NCBI GenBank assembly: GCA_016874755.1
Contig: VGTH01000033.1
Coordinates: forward strand, 1-58,868
Direction: 5' to 3'
DNA: 58,868 nt
From: Deltaproteobacteria bacterium
GTDB lineage: Bacteria > Desulfobacterota > Binatia > UBA9968
Translations under genes and position numbers: made by a program
Shown here: piece after piece, positions 51,837 to 58,868 of the stretch
Numbering within the stretch: the stretch's first letter is position 1
Layout of the letters: every line of letters starts with the position of its first letter
Notes under the pieces: generated by a model
The model's input: the letters and a program-made list of their open reading frames with translations, nothing else
Databases searched by the model: none
What the model was told of the DNA's origin: nothing

Positions 51837-52553
51837 TCAAACGCGACGATCGCCCAGCCGGCTCAAAAAATATTCCCAGGGGCGCGCCGGAAAGGATCGG
51901 TCGCCGGCGAAAGTCGCAAGCTCGCCTTCGGTCAAATAATCCGGCCCGCCGTGCACCGCTGCCATATGGGCAAGCTCACCCAAAAAGGCCAGCTGCACAG
52001 TGCGCAGCACCGCCTGCTCGACGCTGGCGCCGACCACTGCGTCGCCGTGGGCGCGCAGCAACGTCGACGCGCCGTCTTGCAGAGACTGCGCCAGTGCTTG
52101 GCCGCGGTCGACTGAGGTGACCAAACCAGCGTGCGGATAAATCGGCGCGCCACTTACCGGAAGAAACCGGCCGTACATGTGCGCCGGCCGCAGGCTTCTT
52201 TTGAGCACGCTGAACAGCGCGCTCCATTTAGAGTGGGTGTGGCAAACACTGTTCACATCGGGACGCGCCTTTAGAATACAGGCATGAATCGGCCATTCGT
52301 AGGGCGCCGGTTGCGCACCGCCGAGAAAGTTGCCATCGAAATCCAACAACACGAGCTTGTCGAGCGAGGCGCAGCCCGGGCTCACCTGAGCGATGGTGAT
52401 GAAGGCATCGTGCCCGGGTATCCGCATGCTGACATGACCGAAGCCATCGGTGATTCCTTCACGATCGAGGATGAGGCAAGCATTGACGACTTTAGCTTTG
52501 ATTTCTTTGAGCTCGGGGGAGTTGAAATAAGGACCTCGGTAAACGGTAGTCAT
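51837..52553 (-). CDS. Class II aldolase/adducin-family protein, paralogue 2
   Basis: 238 residues, paralogous to the gene at 51081 along its length. It shows DGFGHVSMRIPGHDAFITIA, SVCHTHSKWSALFSVL with the metal-binding His-x-His, and LLRAHGDAVVGASVEQAV. The terminal PARPWEYFLSRL also recurs. The gap between the two genes is 33 bp. As with the other pairs here, duplication followed by specialisation is likely. Confidence 0.88.
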   Translation of the reverse strand: MTTVYRGPYFNSPELKEIKAKVVNACLILDREGITDGFGHVSMRIPGHDAFITIAQVSPGCASLDKLVLLDFDGNFLGGAQPAPYEWPIHACILKARPDVNSVCHTHSKWSALFSVLKRSLRPAHMYGRFLPVSGAPIYPHAGLVTSVDRGQALAQSLQDGASTLLRAHGDAVVGASVEQAVLRTVQLAFLGELAHMAAVHGGPDYLTEGELATFAGDRSFPARPWEYFLSRLGDRRV

Positions 52554-52674
52554 TCTCGCTCCTGACTTGTGACACAGAGTAGAACGGTTCTAAACGCGGT
52601 GGCATCGAGAGTCAAGGCAAAAGCCGAGCTGAGTTCCGCTTTGGCGGCGAATCGGGCATAATTTGTGATCAGCG

Positions 52675-53241
52675 ATGGCTAACCGGCGAATCACTTTGCG
52701 GCTCCATCCGTTTGCGCGGCCAAGTGTCGGGGTGGAGGGGGTCCACGCAGGCATCGCCCGCAAACAAAACCAATTGATATTTCGCTATCGGCTCGATGGT
52801 AACCTGGCGCTGTTGCGACTGCCGAAACTCGCCGCACCAGTTCACGCCGATGGTCTTTGGCAACATACTTGTTTCGAGGCATTTGTGGGCGTCAGGGGCA
52901 GCGCGGCTTACTATGAATTTAACTTCTCGCCATCGCGGCAGTGGGCTGTTTACGAGTTTCGCAGTTATCGCGACGGCGTCCCGCTGCGCGCGTCCGACTG
53001 GGCGCCGGAACTCTCAGTGCGCTATGCTGGCAACTGCTTGGAGCTTGAAGCCGTTGTTCCGCTCGAGCCGCTAGCGTGGATAACAGCGGGCGCGCGGCTA
53101 CACGTTGGCTTAACTGCAGTGATCGAAGGCGGCGATGGGGAGCTCTCCTATTGGGCGCTCAAGCACCCCGCTGATAAGCCAGATTTTCATCACCCGGAGT
53201 CTTTTTTGTTGCAGCTCGCACTTGGCAATGAGAGCGCTTAG
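52675..53241 (+). CDS. DOMON-like domain protein
   Basis: 188 residues without a signal peptide. The segments ADGLWQHTCFEAFVGVRGS, YYEFNFSPSRQWAVYEFRSY and SYWALKHPADKPDFHHPESF are characteristic of the bacterial DOMON-like family, related to carbohydrate-binding family 9. Ligand may be a sugar or heme. It lies 8 bp before namZ, so both are probably co-transcribed. Confidence 0.85.
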   Translation: MANRRITLRLHPFARPSVGVEGVHAGIARKQNQLIFRYRLDGNLALLRLPKLAAPVHADGLWQHTCFEAFVGVRGSAAYYEFNFSPSRQWAVYEFRSYRDGVPLRASDWAPELSVRYAGNCLELEAVVPLEPLAWITAGARLHVGLTAVIEGGDGELSYWALKHPADKPDFHHPESFLLQLALGNESA

Positions 53242-53249
53242 AATCGACG

Positions 53250-54458
53250 ATGATGAAATTTGGCATCGATCGATTTCTCGAGGAACCGGCACTGCGCAAG
53301 CGGCTTGCCGGCAGGCGCGTTGCGTTGCTTGCCCATCCGGCATCGGTGACGCGCGATCTGGTGCATTCACTCGATGCGCTGGTGGCCATTCCCGAGGTCA
53401 AATTGACTGCTGCCTTTGGCCCGCAGCATGGCCTGCGCGGCGACAAGCAGGACAACATGATCGAGTCGCCGGACTATGTCGATCCGGTGCACGGCATTCC
53501 CGTGTTCAGTTTGTACGGCGAAGTGCGCCGGCCGACGACGGCGATGATGGATTGTTTCGATGTTTTACTCGTCGATCTCCAGGATGTGGGCTGCCGCATC
53601 TACACCTTCATTACCACGTTACGATACGTGCTTGAGGCGGCGGCGCAGCACAAGAAAACGGTGTGGGTGCTCGATCGGCCGAATCCGGTGGGCCGGCCAG
53701 TGGAAGGCTTATTGCTCCGCTCGGGTTGGGAGAGTTTTGTCGGTGCCGGACCGCTACCGATGCGGCATGGTTTGACGTTAGGGGAACTGGGCACTTGGTT
53801 CGCGAAGACGTTGCAGCTCGACGTTGATTACCAGGTCATCGCAATGGAAGGGTGGCAACCCGACACCGGCCCGGGCTATGGCTGGCCGTTGTGTGAGCGT
53901 AGCTGGGTCAACCCGAGCCCGAACGCGGCCAATCTGTCGATGGCGCGCTGCTACGCCGGCACAGTGATGCTCGAAGGCACGACGCTGTCGGAGGGGCGTG
54001 GCACGACGCGGCCGCTTGAACTGTTTGGTGCGCCGGACATCGAACCGAGGAAATTGCTCGCCAAGATGGAATCCCTCGCGCCAGAGTGGCTGCGCGGCTG
54101 CAGCCTGCGCGAATGCTGGTTTGAGCCGACGTTTCATAAACATGCAGGGAAGCTCTGTGCTGGTGTGCAAATCCACGTCGACGATCTGGGCTACGATCAT
54201 CAAGCGTTCAAGCCTTGGCGCTTGATGGCGCTGGCACTCAAAGCGCTGAAGCTATTGCGACCGGACTATGAGCTATGGCGCGACTTTCCCTACGAATACG
54301 AACGCGAACGGTTAGCGATCGATTTGATCAACGGTAGCGAGTTGTTGCGGCGGTGGGTGAATGATGGTGGAGCTTCGCCAGCGGATCTAGAGAAAATCGC
54401 CACGAAAGATGAACATCAGTGGCTCGAAGAAAGACGTGCATTGCTCTCCTATTCTTGA
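53250..54458 (+). CDS. namZ: DUF1343 exo-beta-N-acetylmuramidase NamZ-like
   Basis: 402 residues. The DUF1343 pattern is clear: RVALLAHPASVTRD, AAFGPQHGLRGDKQDNM, PVFSLYGEVRRPT, LLVDLQDVGCRIYTFITT, WVLDRPNPVGR and EGTTLSEGRGTTRPLELFGA. NamZ removes terminal N-acetylmuramic acid from peptidoglycan fragments during cell-wall recycling. No signal peptide is visible, so it may act in the cytoplasm, unlike exported homologues. Confidence 0.9.
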   Translation: MMKFGIDRFLEEPALRKRLAGRRVALLAHPASVTRDLVHSLDALVAIPEVKLTAAFGPQHGLRGDKQDNMIESPDYVDPVHGIPVFSLYGEVRRPTTAMMDCFDVLLVDLQDVGCRIYTFITTLRYVLEAAAQHKKTVWVLDRPNPVGRPVEGLLLRSGWESFVGAGPLPMRHGLTLGELGTWFAKTLQLDVDYQVIAMEGWQPDTGPGYGWPLCERSWVNPSPNAANLSMARCYAGTVMLEGTTLSEGRGTTRPLELFGAPDIEPRKLLAKMESLAPEWLRGCSLRECWFEPTFHKHAGKLCAGVQIHVDDLGYDHQAFKPWRLMALALKALKLLRPDYELWRDFPYEYERERLAIDLINGSELLRRWVNDGGASPADLEKIATKDEHQWLEERRALLSYS

Positions 54459-54462
54459 ATAT

Positions 54463-55458
54463 TTATTTCAGCCCCAGACTCTTTACGAACCCACTCTCGT
54501 CCAGTTCTTTTACGATACTGTCGTCGAGAATCTCTTCCGCCTTAACGTCCTTTACTTTCGGATTGTCGCGCGCGGTGAATTCAATCAGTGTTTTCCAGCC
54601 GCGGTTGACGGGGTAGGGGACTTTGCTGCGGATTTTCAGGATGTAGACATCGTAGGCGATTTCTAGGAGCTCGTCGTCGTTCACGCCGGTATAGGCCGCG
54701 AGGATTTTCTTAGACTGTGCTTTGTTGTCAAGGTTCCATTTGATCGCTTCGAGATAAGCTTTCATGAAGTTGACGACCACCGGTCGTTTTGTTTGCAGAT
54801 ACTTCTTTGTGGTGGCTATGCCGTTAAACGGAAAGTCTTCGCCGAGCTTGGAAACGTCGATCAGCGTGTTGAATCCCTCGCGTTGAAGCATCTTGCCAAA
54901 GGAATTGCCCAATCCCATGGCCGCCGCGACCACCTGCTTCTGCTGCAGCGCGGTATAGGTTTCGCGCAGGCCGCCCGTGTAGAGAATCCGCACGTCTTTG
55001 TCTGGGACTAGCCCATGATGGGTGAGCCCGAAGCGCGCCCAGTAATCCGTGTTGGCGCCGCGTCGAGTTACTCCCACGGCTTTGCCTTTCAAATCGGCGA
55101 TGGTTTTGATCTCGGGGCGCGAGATCACTTGTGCCGCCATGCTGTTGATCGTCGTGGCGATGAAGGCCATATCGATGCCCGCTGCCTTGCCGAAGAGCGC
55201 GGCCGAGCCGCCAATCTGGCCGATATGAATGTCGCCGGCGATCATGACCTGAACGATGCGTGTGCTGCCGCCAAGGTAGACCGTGCTGACGTCGAGGCCG
55301 TATTTTTCAAATAGATTGGCCCTGGCAGCGCTGACGAGTGTCCATTCCGCCGGGCTGATTGACGAATAGCCGGCGACGAGCTTTTCGGCGGTGAAAGCGG
55401 GTGCCGCGGCTGTCCCCAGGAAAGCGGCCAGGACAAAAATCACGGTGAGCATCTTCAT
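54463..55458 (-). CDS. ABC transporter substrate-binding protein (NMT1/SsuA-like)
   Basis: 331 residues from the ATG at 55458 behind GAGGTG; a longer frame to 55515 lacks a signal peptide start. Signal peptide VIFVLAAFLGTAAAPAFTA, then SPAEWTLVSAARANLFEKYG, AGDIHIGQIGGSAALFG and DLKGKAVGVTRRGANTDYW. The C-terminus IVKELDESGFVKSLGLK carries the ELxxSGFxxxL motif shared with 44997 and 56923. Transcribed divergently from the PaaA-like gene at 55681. No ABC partner genes. Confidence 0.9.
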   Translation of the reverse strand: MKMLTVIFVLAAFLGTAAAPAFTAEKLVAGYSSISPAEWTLVSAARANLFEKYGLDVSTVYLGGSTRIVQVMIAGDIHIGQIGGSAALFGKAAGIDMAFIATTINSMAAQVISRPEIKTIADLKGKAVGVTRRGANTDYWARFGLTHHGLVPDKDVRILYTGGLRETYTALQQKQVVAAAMGLGNSFGKMLQREGFNTLIDVSKLGEDFPFNGIATTKKYLQTKRPVVVNFMKAYLEAIKWNLDNKAQSKKILAAYTGVNDDELLEIAYDVYILKIRSKVPYPVNRGWKTLIEFTARDNPKVKDVKAEEILDDSIVKELDESGFVKSLGLK

Positions 55459-55680
55459 TGGCACCTCACGTAACGAGACCGCTCCTATCAAAGCTACGGC
55501 GCACCGGTCAAGCAATTTTCTTATCCTTAGGAATCAAGCGAGCCAGTTCTCCGAAGGCTGAGAAAGAATTGGTGTGACGGCGCTTATCCTCCTGGGAGCG
55601 AAAGCGTTACCCTGCTGGCATTTCTCTTGCTCTAATCAACCCTTAGATTCGCTCTTAAGCACGACCGAAGGAGGGTAAGC

Positions 55681-56397
55681 ATGTTCACAGACAAGATAGA
55701 GTTAAAAGACTACGACGAGATGGACCAAGAATATAAAGATCTTATGGCGCATGTGCTGTGCATTCAAGCCGACTGCGAAATCGGCGGGCCGCACCTCTAC
55801 GTTGAAAAGATGTTACCGGCGGCGCCGACCAAACTCGATCAACTGATCGTCGCGCGCACCGCCGGGGAAGAGATCGATCACTACCGCAAGGTGGCAAAAG
55901 TTGCTGGCGACATTGGCATCGATGTTTCGTTTGTTTTAAGTCAACCCAACGAAAAGCGTTTCGTCGATACTTTCCGTGGTTTGATTACGACCTGGGAAGA
56001 CAACGCTGTCTTCGGTTTCTTGATCGACCGCGTCGGCCGTTATCAGCTCGAAGAGTTCTACGATTGCAGCTATTTGCCGCTGCAGCGCATTTTGCCCGAT
56101 ATCGTGACCGAAGAGTTGGGCCATATCGAGTACGGTTACAACAAAACGCTGGAGCTCGTGCAGTCCGGCGATGAGGGCAAAGCCAAAGCCCAGCGTGCGG
56201 TCGATTTCTGGTATGTGCGCGCGCTGGATATGTTTGGTCGCACCGGTTCGAAGCGCTCTGAGCGCTATCGTCACTGGGGCTTGAAGCGCCGCTCCAACGA
56301 GCAAGCGCGGCAGGATTATATGAATGAGGTCGGGCCGATCCTCACTGGCATGGGGCTGAAAGTTCCCGATCCGAATAAAGGCCGCCGCTACATGTAA
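55681..56397 (+). CDS. PaaA-like ferritin-fold diiron oxygenase subunit
   Basis: 238 residues behind a GAAGGAGG ribosome site. A helical bundle with diiron motifs: CIQADCEIGGPHLYVE, TAGEEIDHYRKV (E-x-x-H) and VTEELGHIEYGYN (E-x-x-H). This is typical of the catalytic subunits of ring-epoxidising multicomponent oxygenases (PaaA, BoxB group). The other Paa subunits are absent. It is followed after 12 bp by a 63-residue gene, which may be a partner. A decayed paralogue lies at 5352. Confidence 0.85.
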   Translation: MFTDKIELKDYDEMDQEYKDLMAHVLCIQADCEIGGPHLYVEKMLPAAPTKLDQLIVARTAGEEIDHYRKVAKVAGDIGIDVSFVLSQPNEKRFVDTFRGLITTWEDNAVFGFLIDRVGRYQLEEFYDCSYLPLQRILPDIVTEELGHIEYGYNKTLELVQSGDEGKAKAQRAVDFWYVRALDMFGRTGSKRSERYRHWGLKRRSNEQARQDYMNEVGPILTGMGLKVPDPNKGRRYM

Positions 56398-56409
56398 GGA
56401 GGAGAAACT

Positions 56410-56601
56410 ATGCCAACGCCAGTCGCCAATCTAGATAAATTGGACCAGCATCTTACCGAAGTGGTGCGCGCGCTGTACGGCGCGGTCAAAACCGGGATAT
56501 CGCACACCGATGATCCCAAAGTCGTCGACGGGTCGATCAAAGATTGCAAGGAGATCCTCGACGAAATCATGGCCGGCAGAGTCAAAGAATGGATCAACTG
56601 A
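56410..56601 (+). CDS. Small hypothetical protein coupled to the PaaA-like gene
   Basis: 63 residues with an AGGAGGAG ribosome site. A mostly helical sequence (NLDKLDQHLTEVVRALYGAV then SIKDCKEILDEIMAGRVKEW) with one cysteine. No family recognised. The short distance to the diiron gene suggests one operon and perhaps a small effector or stabilising subunit, as multicomponent oxygenases often have, but that is inference. Confidence 0.6.
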   Translation: MPTPVANLDKLDQHLTEVVRALYGAVKTGISHTDDPKVVDGSIKDCKEILDEIMAGRVKEWIN

Positions 56602-56643
56602 AATCGGAAAAAAGAAGGGGTTGGTTAGCAGTGAGGCGGTAGT

Positions 56644-56904
56644 CTAAATCAAGTTCCACAAATCTTTGATCTTGCGCACCAGCGTGCGCTCGCATTCGGC
56701 TTCGCGGCCGTCAGTGTAGACCTGAGTTTGCGACAGACGGAAGATCAACACGCGGGCGCCTTTGGTCAAGCGCAGGATGAAAGTATGAGAATCCTCCTCG
56801 AACTCGACCTGGGTGTCAACCTCCGGATCGGTCCGCCGGGCGATCTCTGTCGCCCAAGCGGAAAGATCCGGCACGGCGGCGTCGCCGCGTTGCGGGCTTA
56901 ACAT
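56644..56904 (-). CDS. Hypothetical protein, 86 residues
   Basis: The sequence has an alternating strand pattern (VDTQVEFEEDSHTFILRLTK, RVLIFRLSQTQVYT) and a helical, charged end (ECERTLVRKIKDLWNLI). No signal peptide and no known motif. It lies 18 bp upstream of the end of the following binding-protein gene on the same strand, so it may be the last gene of that transcript. Confidence 0.5.
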   Translation of the reverse strand: MLSPQRGDAAVPDLSAWATEIARRTDPEVDTQVEFEEDSHTFILRLTKGARVLIFRLSQTQVYTDGREAECERTLVRKIKDLWNLI

Positions 56905-56922
56905 ATTACCCGGCGCTGTGGC

Positions 56923-57924
56923 TTACTTTCTCTTGTACAGCCCATCGATGAAGCCGCTCTGGTCGAGTTCGCGAATGAAAGTATTGTCGACGAACTGCTC
57001 CGGCTTGGCGTTCTTGGCGCGTGGGTCGCGTTCGGCGATGTCCTCGATCACAGTCTTAAGCCCTTCGATGCTCGGGTATTGTTTTTTCGGATAGAGCGCT
57101 TCGCTCATGACATTCTCGTAACTCTTTTCGAGGGTCTCGCGGTCGAGGCTACTGCCCATGTAGCGCGATAACGCTTTGATCGTGATTTCCTTGTCGTTCC
57201 ACATGCGCGCCACCGCTTCCACATGAGCGCGGACATACCGGCGCACGGTATCGGGCTGTTCCTTGATGAAACGTTTGGTCGTCGCGACACCGGTATGCTG
57301 AAAGACCACGCCAATCTTCGCGACGTCGACGAGTGTGGCGAGGCCTTTTTTCTCCGCGGTAAAGCTAGACGGCGGATTGATCACCGCCGCGGTGACTCTG
57401 CCGGTCATCAGGGCGCCCAACCGCTCAGGGCCGCTGCCGACCTGCATGAGGGTTACGTCTTTGCCCACGGTGAGTCCGACTTTGCGCAGCGCCAGGCGCG
57501 CGATGGTATCGGTTGCCGAGCCAAAACGGCTGATGGCTAGAGTGCCGCCTTTCAGCTGTTCAAGGCTCTTTACCCCCGGTTTACCCATCAGCACATAGTT
57601 CAAGCCGGTGATACCGGCGGCAACAAACACCGCGTCCGAGCCCGCCATGACGCTGTTGACTAGGCCAGGGCCCGAGACTTGGGTGATCGGCACATCGCCC
57701 GAGACCAGCGCCAATATGGCGGTGGTGCCTCCGGTGAAGAAGATGACCTGGGCATCCAGGCCATTCTTGGTAAACACGCCGGCTTCTTTGGCGACCCAAG
57801 CCGGCAGTTGGTCGGCGCTGGCAGCGCTGTAGCCGACGTTGAGTCGGGTGAGTTGGGCGTTGGTGGCGGACGACCAAAACAGAGTCATCAACAGCACGGC
57901 CAGCGTTGCGAAAGTTTTCAACAT
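56923..57924 (-). CDS. ABC transporter substrate-binding protein (NMT1/SsuA-like)
   Basis: 333 residues from the ATG at 57924 behind GAGGAG. Signal peptide FATLAVLLMTLFWSSATNAQ, then LPAWVAKEAGVFTKNGLDAQ, SGDVPITQVSGPGLVN and QLKGGTLAISRFGSATDT. The end FIRELDQSGFIDGLYKRK has the shared ELxxSGFxxxL motif. A third member of the paralogous set with 44997 and 54463. No permease or ATPase genes accompany it. Confidence 0.9.
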   Translation of the reverse strand: MLKTFATLAVLLMTLFWSSATNAQLTRLNVGYSAASADQLPAWVAKEAGVFTKNGLDAQVIFFTGGTTAILALVSGDVPITQVSGPGLVNSVMAGSDAVFVAAGITGLNYVLMGKPGVKSLEQLKGGTLAISRFGSATDTIARLALRKVGLTVGKDVTLMQVGSGPERLGALMTGRVTAAVINPPSSFTAEKKGLATLVDVAKIGVVFQHTGVATTKRFIKEQPDTVRRYVRAHVEAVARMWNDKEITIKALSRYMGSSLDRETLEKSYENVMSEALYPKKQYPSIEGLKTVIEDIAERDPRAKNAKPEQFVDNTFIRELDQSGFIDGLYKRK

Positions 57925-57983
57925 CACATTTCTCTCCTCTAGACAAAGCTCGATTGTGGGGAAGACTAACAAGGCCGAGGGGT

Positions 57984-58019
57984 CGAAACAAGAAAGCCCC
58001 CGTTGGGACGAGGGCTTTC
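57984..58019 (-). terminator. Rho-independent terminator of the cytochrome c' gene
   Basis: On the minus strand a perfect 8-bp stem (arms GAAAGCCC at 58019-58012 and GGGCTTTC at 57999-57992, 12-nt loop) is followed by TTGTTT. It lies 24 bp after the stop of the gene at 58043. Confidence 0.8.
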
Positions 58020-58042
58020 GATTGTGGGTGGCAATGAACAGA

Positions 58043-58492
58043 CTACTCGCCGTACTTCTCGGCGCGGAACGGTTTGTGACAGGCGCCGCAGGTGTCGCCC
58101 AGAGCTTTGAGCTTGGCGCTAACCGCGCTCTCGTCGCCGGCCTTTGCGGCCGAGATCAACTCACCGGCCGCCTTGCTCAGGTTCTTGGCGGCCTTGCCGA
58201 AGTCGTCAGACTTCTCCCAAATCTCCGGTTTTGCCTTGGTCTTGCCGGTGGTGCTACCGGCAGGGAAGAGGCTGACTATCTTGTCGGCGGTTCCCATGAC
58301 ATCTTTGGCTTTGGCTTCCACAGTCGCGTAGTTTTTTTCTTCCACGGCGGCTTTGATGGCTTTGTTGGCCGCGCTGAGGTCCTTCATGGCCTGCTGTCTT
58401 TTCTCGTTGATATTGGCTTGGGCGTGGACGTGCGACGTTGCCGCAAGGGCAATGACGCCGAAGAGCGCTCCCGCTAGAATTTTTCCGACCAT
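58043..58492 (-). CDS. Cytochrome c' (class II cytochrome c)
   Basis: 149 residues with signal peptide (LAGALFGVIALAATSHVHA) and a C-terminal heme-binding motif CGACHKPFR, the normal place in cytochrome c'. A four-helix bundle is expected. Such proteins bind NO and protect against nitrosative stress in the periplasm. It has its own terminator and a good GAGAT ribosome site. The residues before the heme motif (GDESAVSAKLKALGDT) fit the family. Confidence 0.9.
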   Translation of the reverse strand: MVGKILAGALFGVIALAATSHVHAQANINEKRQQAMKDLSAANKAIKAAVEEKNYATVEAKAKDVMGTADKIVSLFPAGSTTGKTKAKPEIWEKSDDFGKAAKNLSKAAGELISAAKAGDESAVSAKLKALGDTCGACHKPFRAEKYGE

Positions 58493-58527
58493 TCGATTTT
58501 ATCTCCTTTCAAACCTTTGAGAGAACG

Positions 58528-58764
58528 TTAACTACCGCGATTTACTTTTTTTACGGCATTGAGAAGATGTTCCGTCGAAAGCAGGTCCTTTTCCGTGTTG
58601 GTCGGGCGGATATCGTAGTATTGGATCACACCTTCTTTGTCGACGATGATGTACGAACGCTTGGCGACTCGCCGCGCCTCATCCCAGACGCCATAGGCTT
58701 GCATGATTTTGCCATCGCGGTCGCTGAGTAGCGGATAAACGATTTTCGCAAAATCCCCGAGCTA
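58528..58764 (-). pseudogene. Peroxiredoxin (AhpC/TSA-like), C-terminal part only
   Basis: The minus strand reads LGDFAKIVYPLLSDRDGKIM, then QAYGVWDEARRVAKRSYIIV and DKEGVIQYYDI, ending LLNAVKKVN-RGS and TAA at 58528. This is the second half of a 1-Cys or 2-Cys peroxiredoxin. In frame, TAG and TGA codons stand immediately upstream at 58765-58775, and similarity stops there. The N-terminal half with the catalytic cysteine is missing, replaced by unrelated sequence with a large hairpin. Most likely interrupted by an insertion; the other half may lie beyond the window. Confidence 0.7.
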
Positions 58765-58796
58765 TGATCAAAGCGTGTGGAAATAGGAAATAGGTA

Positions 58797-58862
58797 GGCG
58801 TACCCTTTCGCGAATCTAAAAACGAAAGGCTGCCTGTTGGCGCAGACAGGAAAGGATACGCC
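58797..58862. other. Cruciform-like nested hairpin at the window end
   Basis: Outer arms GGCGTACCCTTTC and GAAAGGATACGCC pair with one mismatch. Inside are CCTTTCG/CGAAAGG and CCTG/CAGG hairpins. An ATG follows at 58864. It lies just beyond the break of the peroxiredoxin gene and may be the terminal structure of an inserted element (IS200/IS605-like or REP-associated). Type cannot be decided with the window ending here. Confidence 0.4.
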
Positions 58863-58868
58863 GATGAG

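Noticed and set aside
1-58868. CRISPR arrays or rRNA genes
   Set aside because: No regularly spaced short repeats and no rRNA-like sequence were seen.

Overview
This 58.9 kb window looks like a bacterial chromosome segment with moderately high GC, from an uncultured lineage related to Deltaproteobacteria/Desulfobacterota. The combination of a carotenoid operon, Rieske oxygenases, many orphan solute-binding proteins and dihydroxyphthalate-decarboxylase-like proteins resembles Binatota-type or Tectomicrobia-type genomes. That placement is inference from gene content only. The housekeeping block rpsU-yqeY-cvpA-dnaG-rpoD shows that this is chromosome, not plasmid.

Region by region. (1) 1-8.8 kb: a secreted fasciclin-domain gene is present twice. 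The first copy is cut by the window start, and a 518-bp stretch is identical between the two. Between them lie a four-gene set (ketosynthase, methyltransferase, FAD oxidoreductase, SRPBCC protein), an FMN split-barrel protein, a decayed PaaA-like diiron oxygenase remnant and a sigma-54 activator. The second fasciclin gene carries a clear -24/-12 promoter, and an inverted repeat upstream of it is a likely binding site for the activator. (2) 8.8-20.5 kb: a predicted light-response and carotenoid locus. A DUF523/DUF1722 protein and an SRPBCC protein diverge from a TIGR01777 epimerase. A cobalamin-binding regulator follows, then a prenyl synthase, crtI, crtB and cruF, then a second prenyl synthase, dxs and tlyA. 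The regulator has a CarH-like B12 module but carries an XRE-type helix-turn-helix at its C-terminus instead of an N-terminal MerR domain. (3) 20.6-25.6 kb: the macromolecular-synthesis operon. (4) 25.7-33.4 kb: a decayed integrative element at the 3' end of a tRNA with CAT anticodon, bounded by perfect 29-bp repeats. It holds an AbiEii-toxin remnant fused to an integrase tail, an RND pump remnant, a dienelactone hydrolase-family gene, a CoA ligase-carrier gene truncated at the end of an IS91-like remnant, an amidohydrolase remnant and an intact adenylation-carrier protein.

(5) 33.5-58.8 kb: an accessory catabolic region. It has an SDR, a BNR-repeat protein, a GntR/FCD regulator with two palindromic sites at a divergent promoter, two Rieske oxygenases, a TctC-type receptor, a cupin, an alpha/beta hydrolase, an amidohydrolase, two paralogues of the 4,5-dihydroxyphthalate decarboxylase family, a TenA/PqqC-like protein, two class II aldolase/adducin proteins, five intact solute-binding proteins without any permease or ATPase, a PaaA-like diiron protein, NamZ, cytochrome c' and a truncated peroxiredoxin. 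The enzyme mix points to uptake and breakdown of an aromatic carboxylic acid, but the substrate cannot be read from the sequence. Several intergenic spaces hold long imperfect inverted repeats of recognisable dispersed families.

The strongest candidates for something undescribed are the B12-XRE regulator upstream of the carotenoid genes, the sigma-54 circuit on the duplicated fasciclin gene, the decayed tRNA island, and the pairing of two types of phthalate-decarboxylase-like proteins with Rieske oxygenases.
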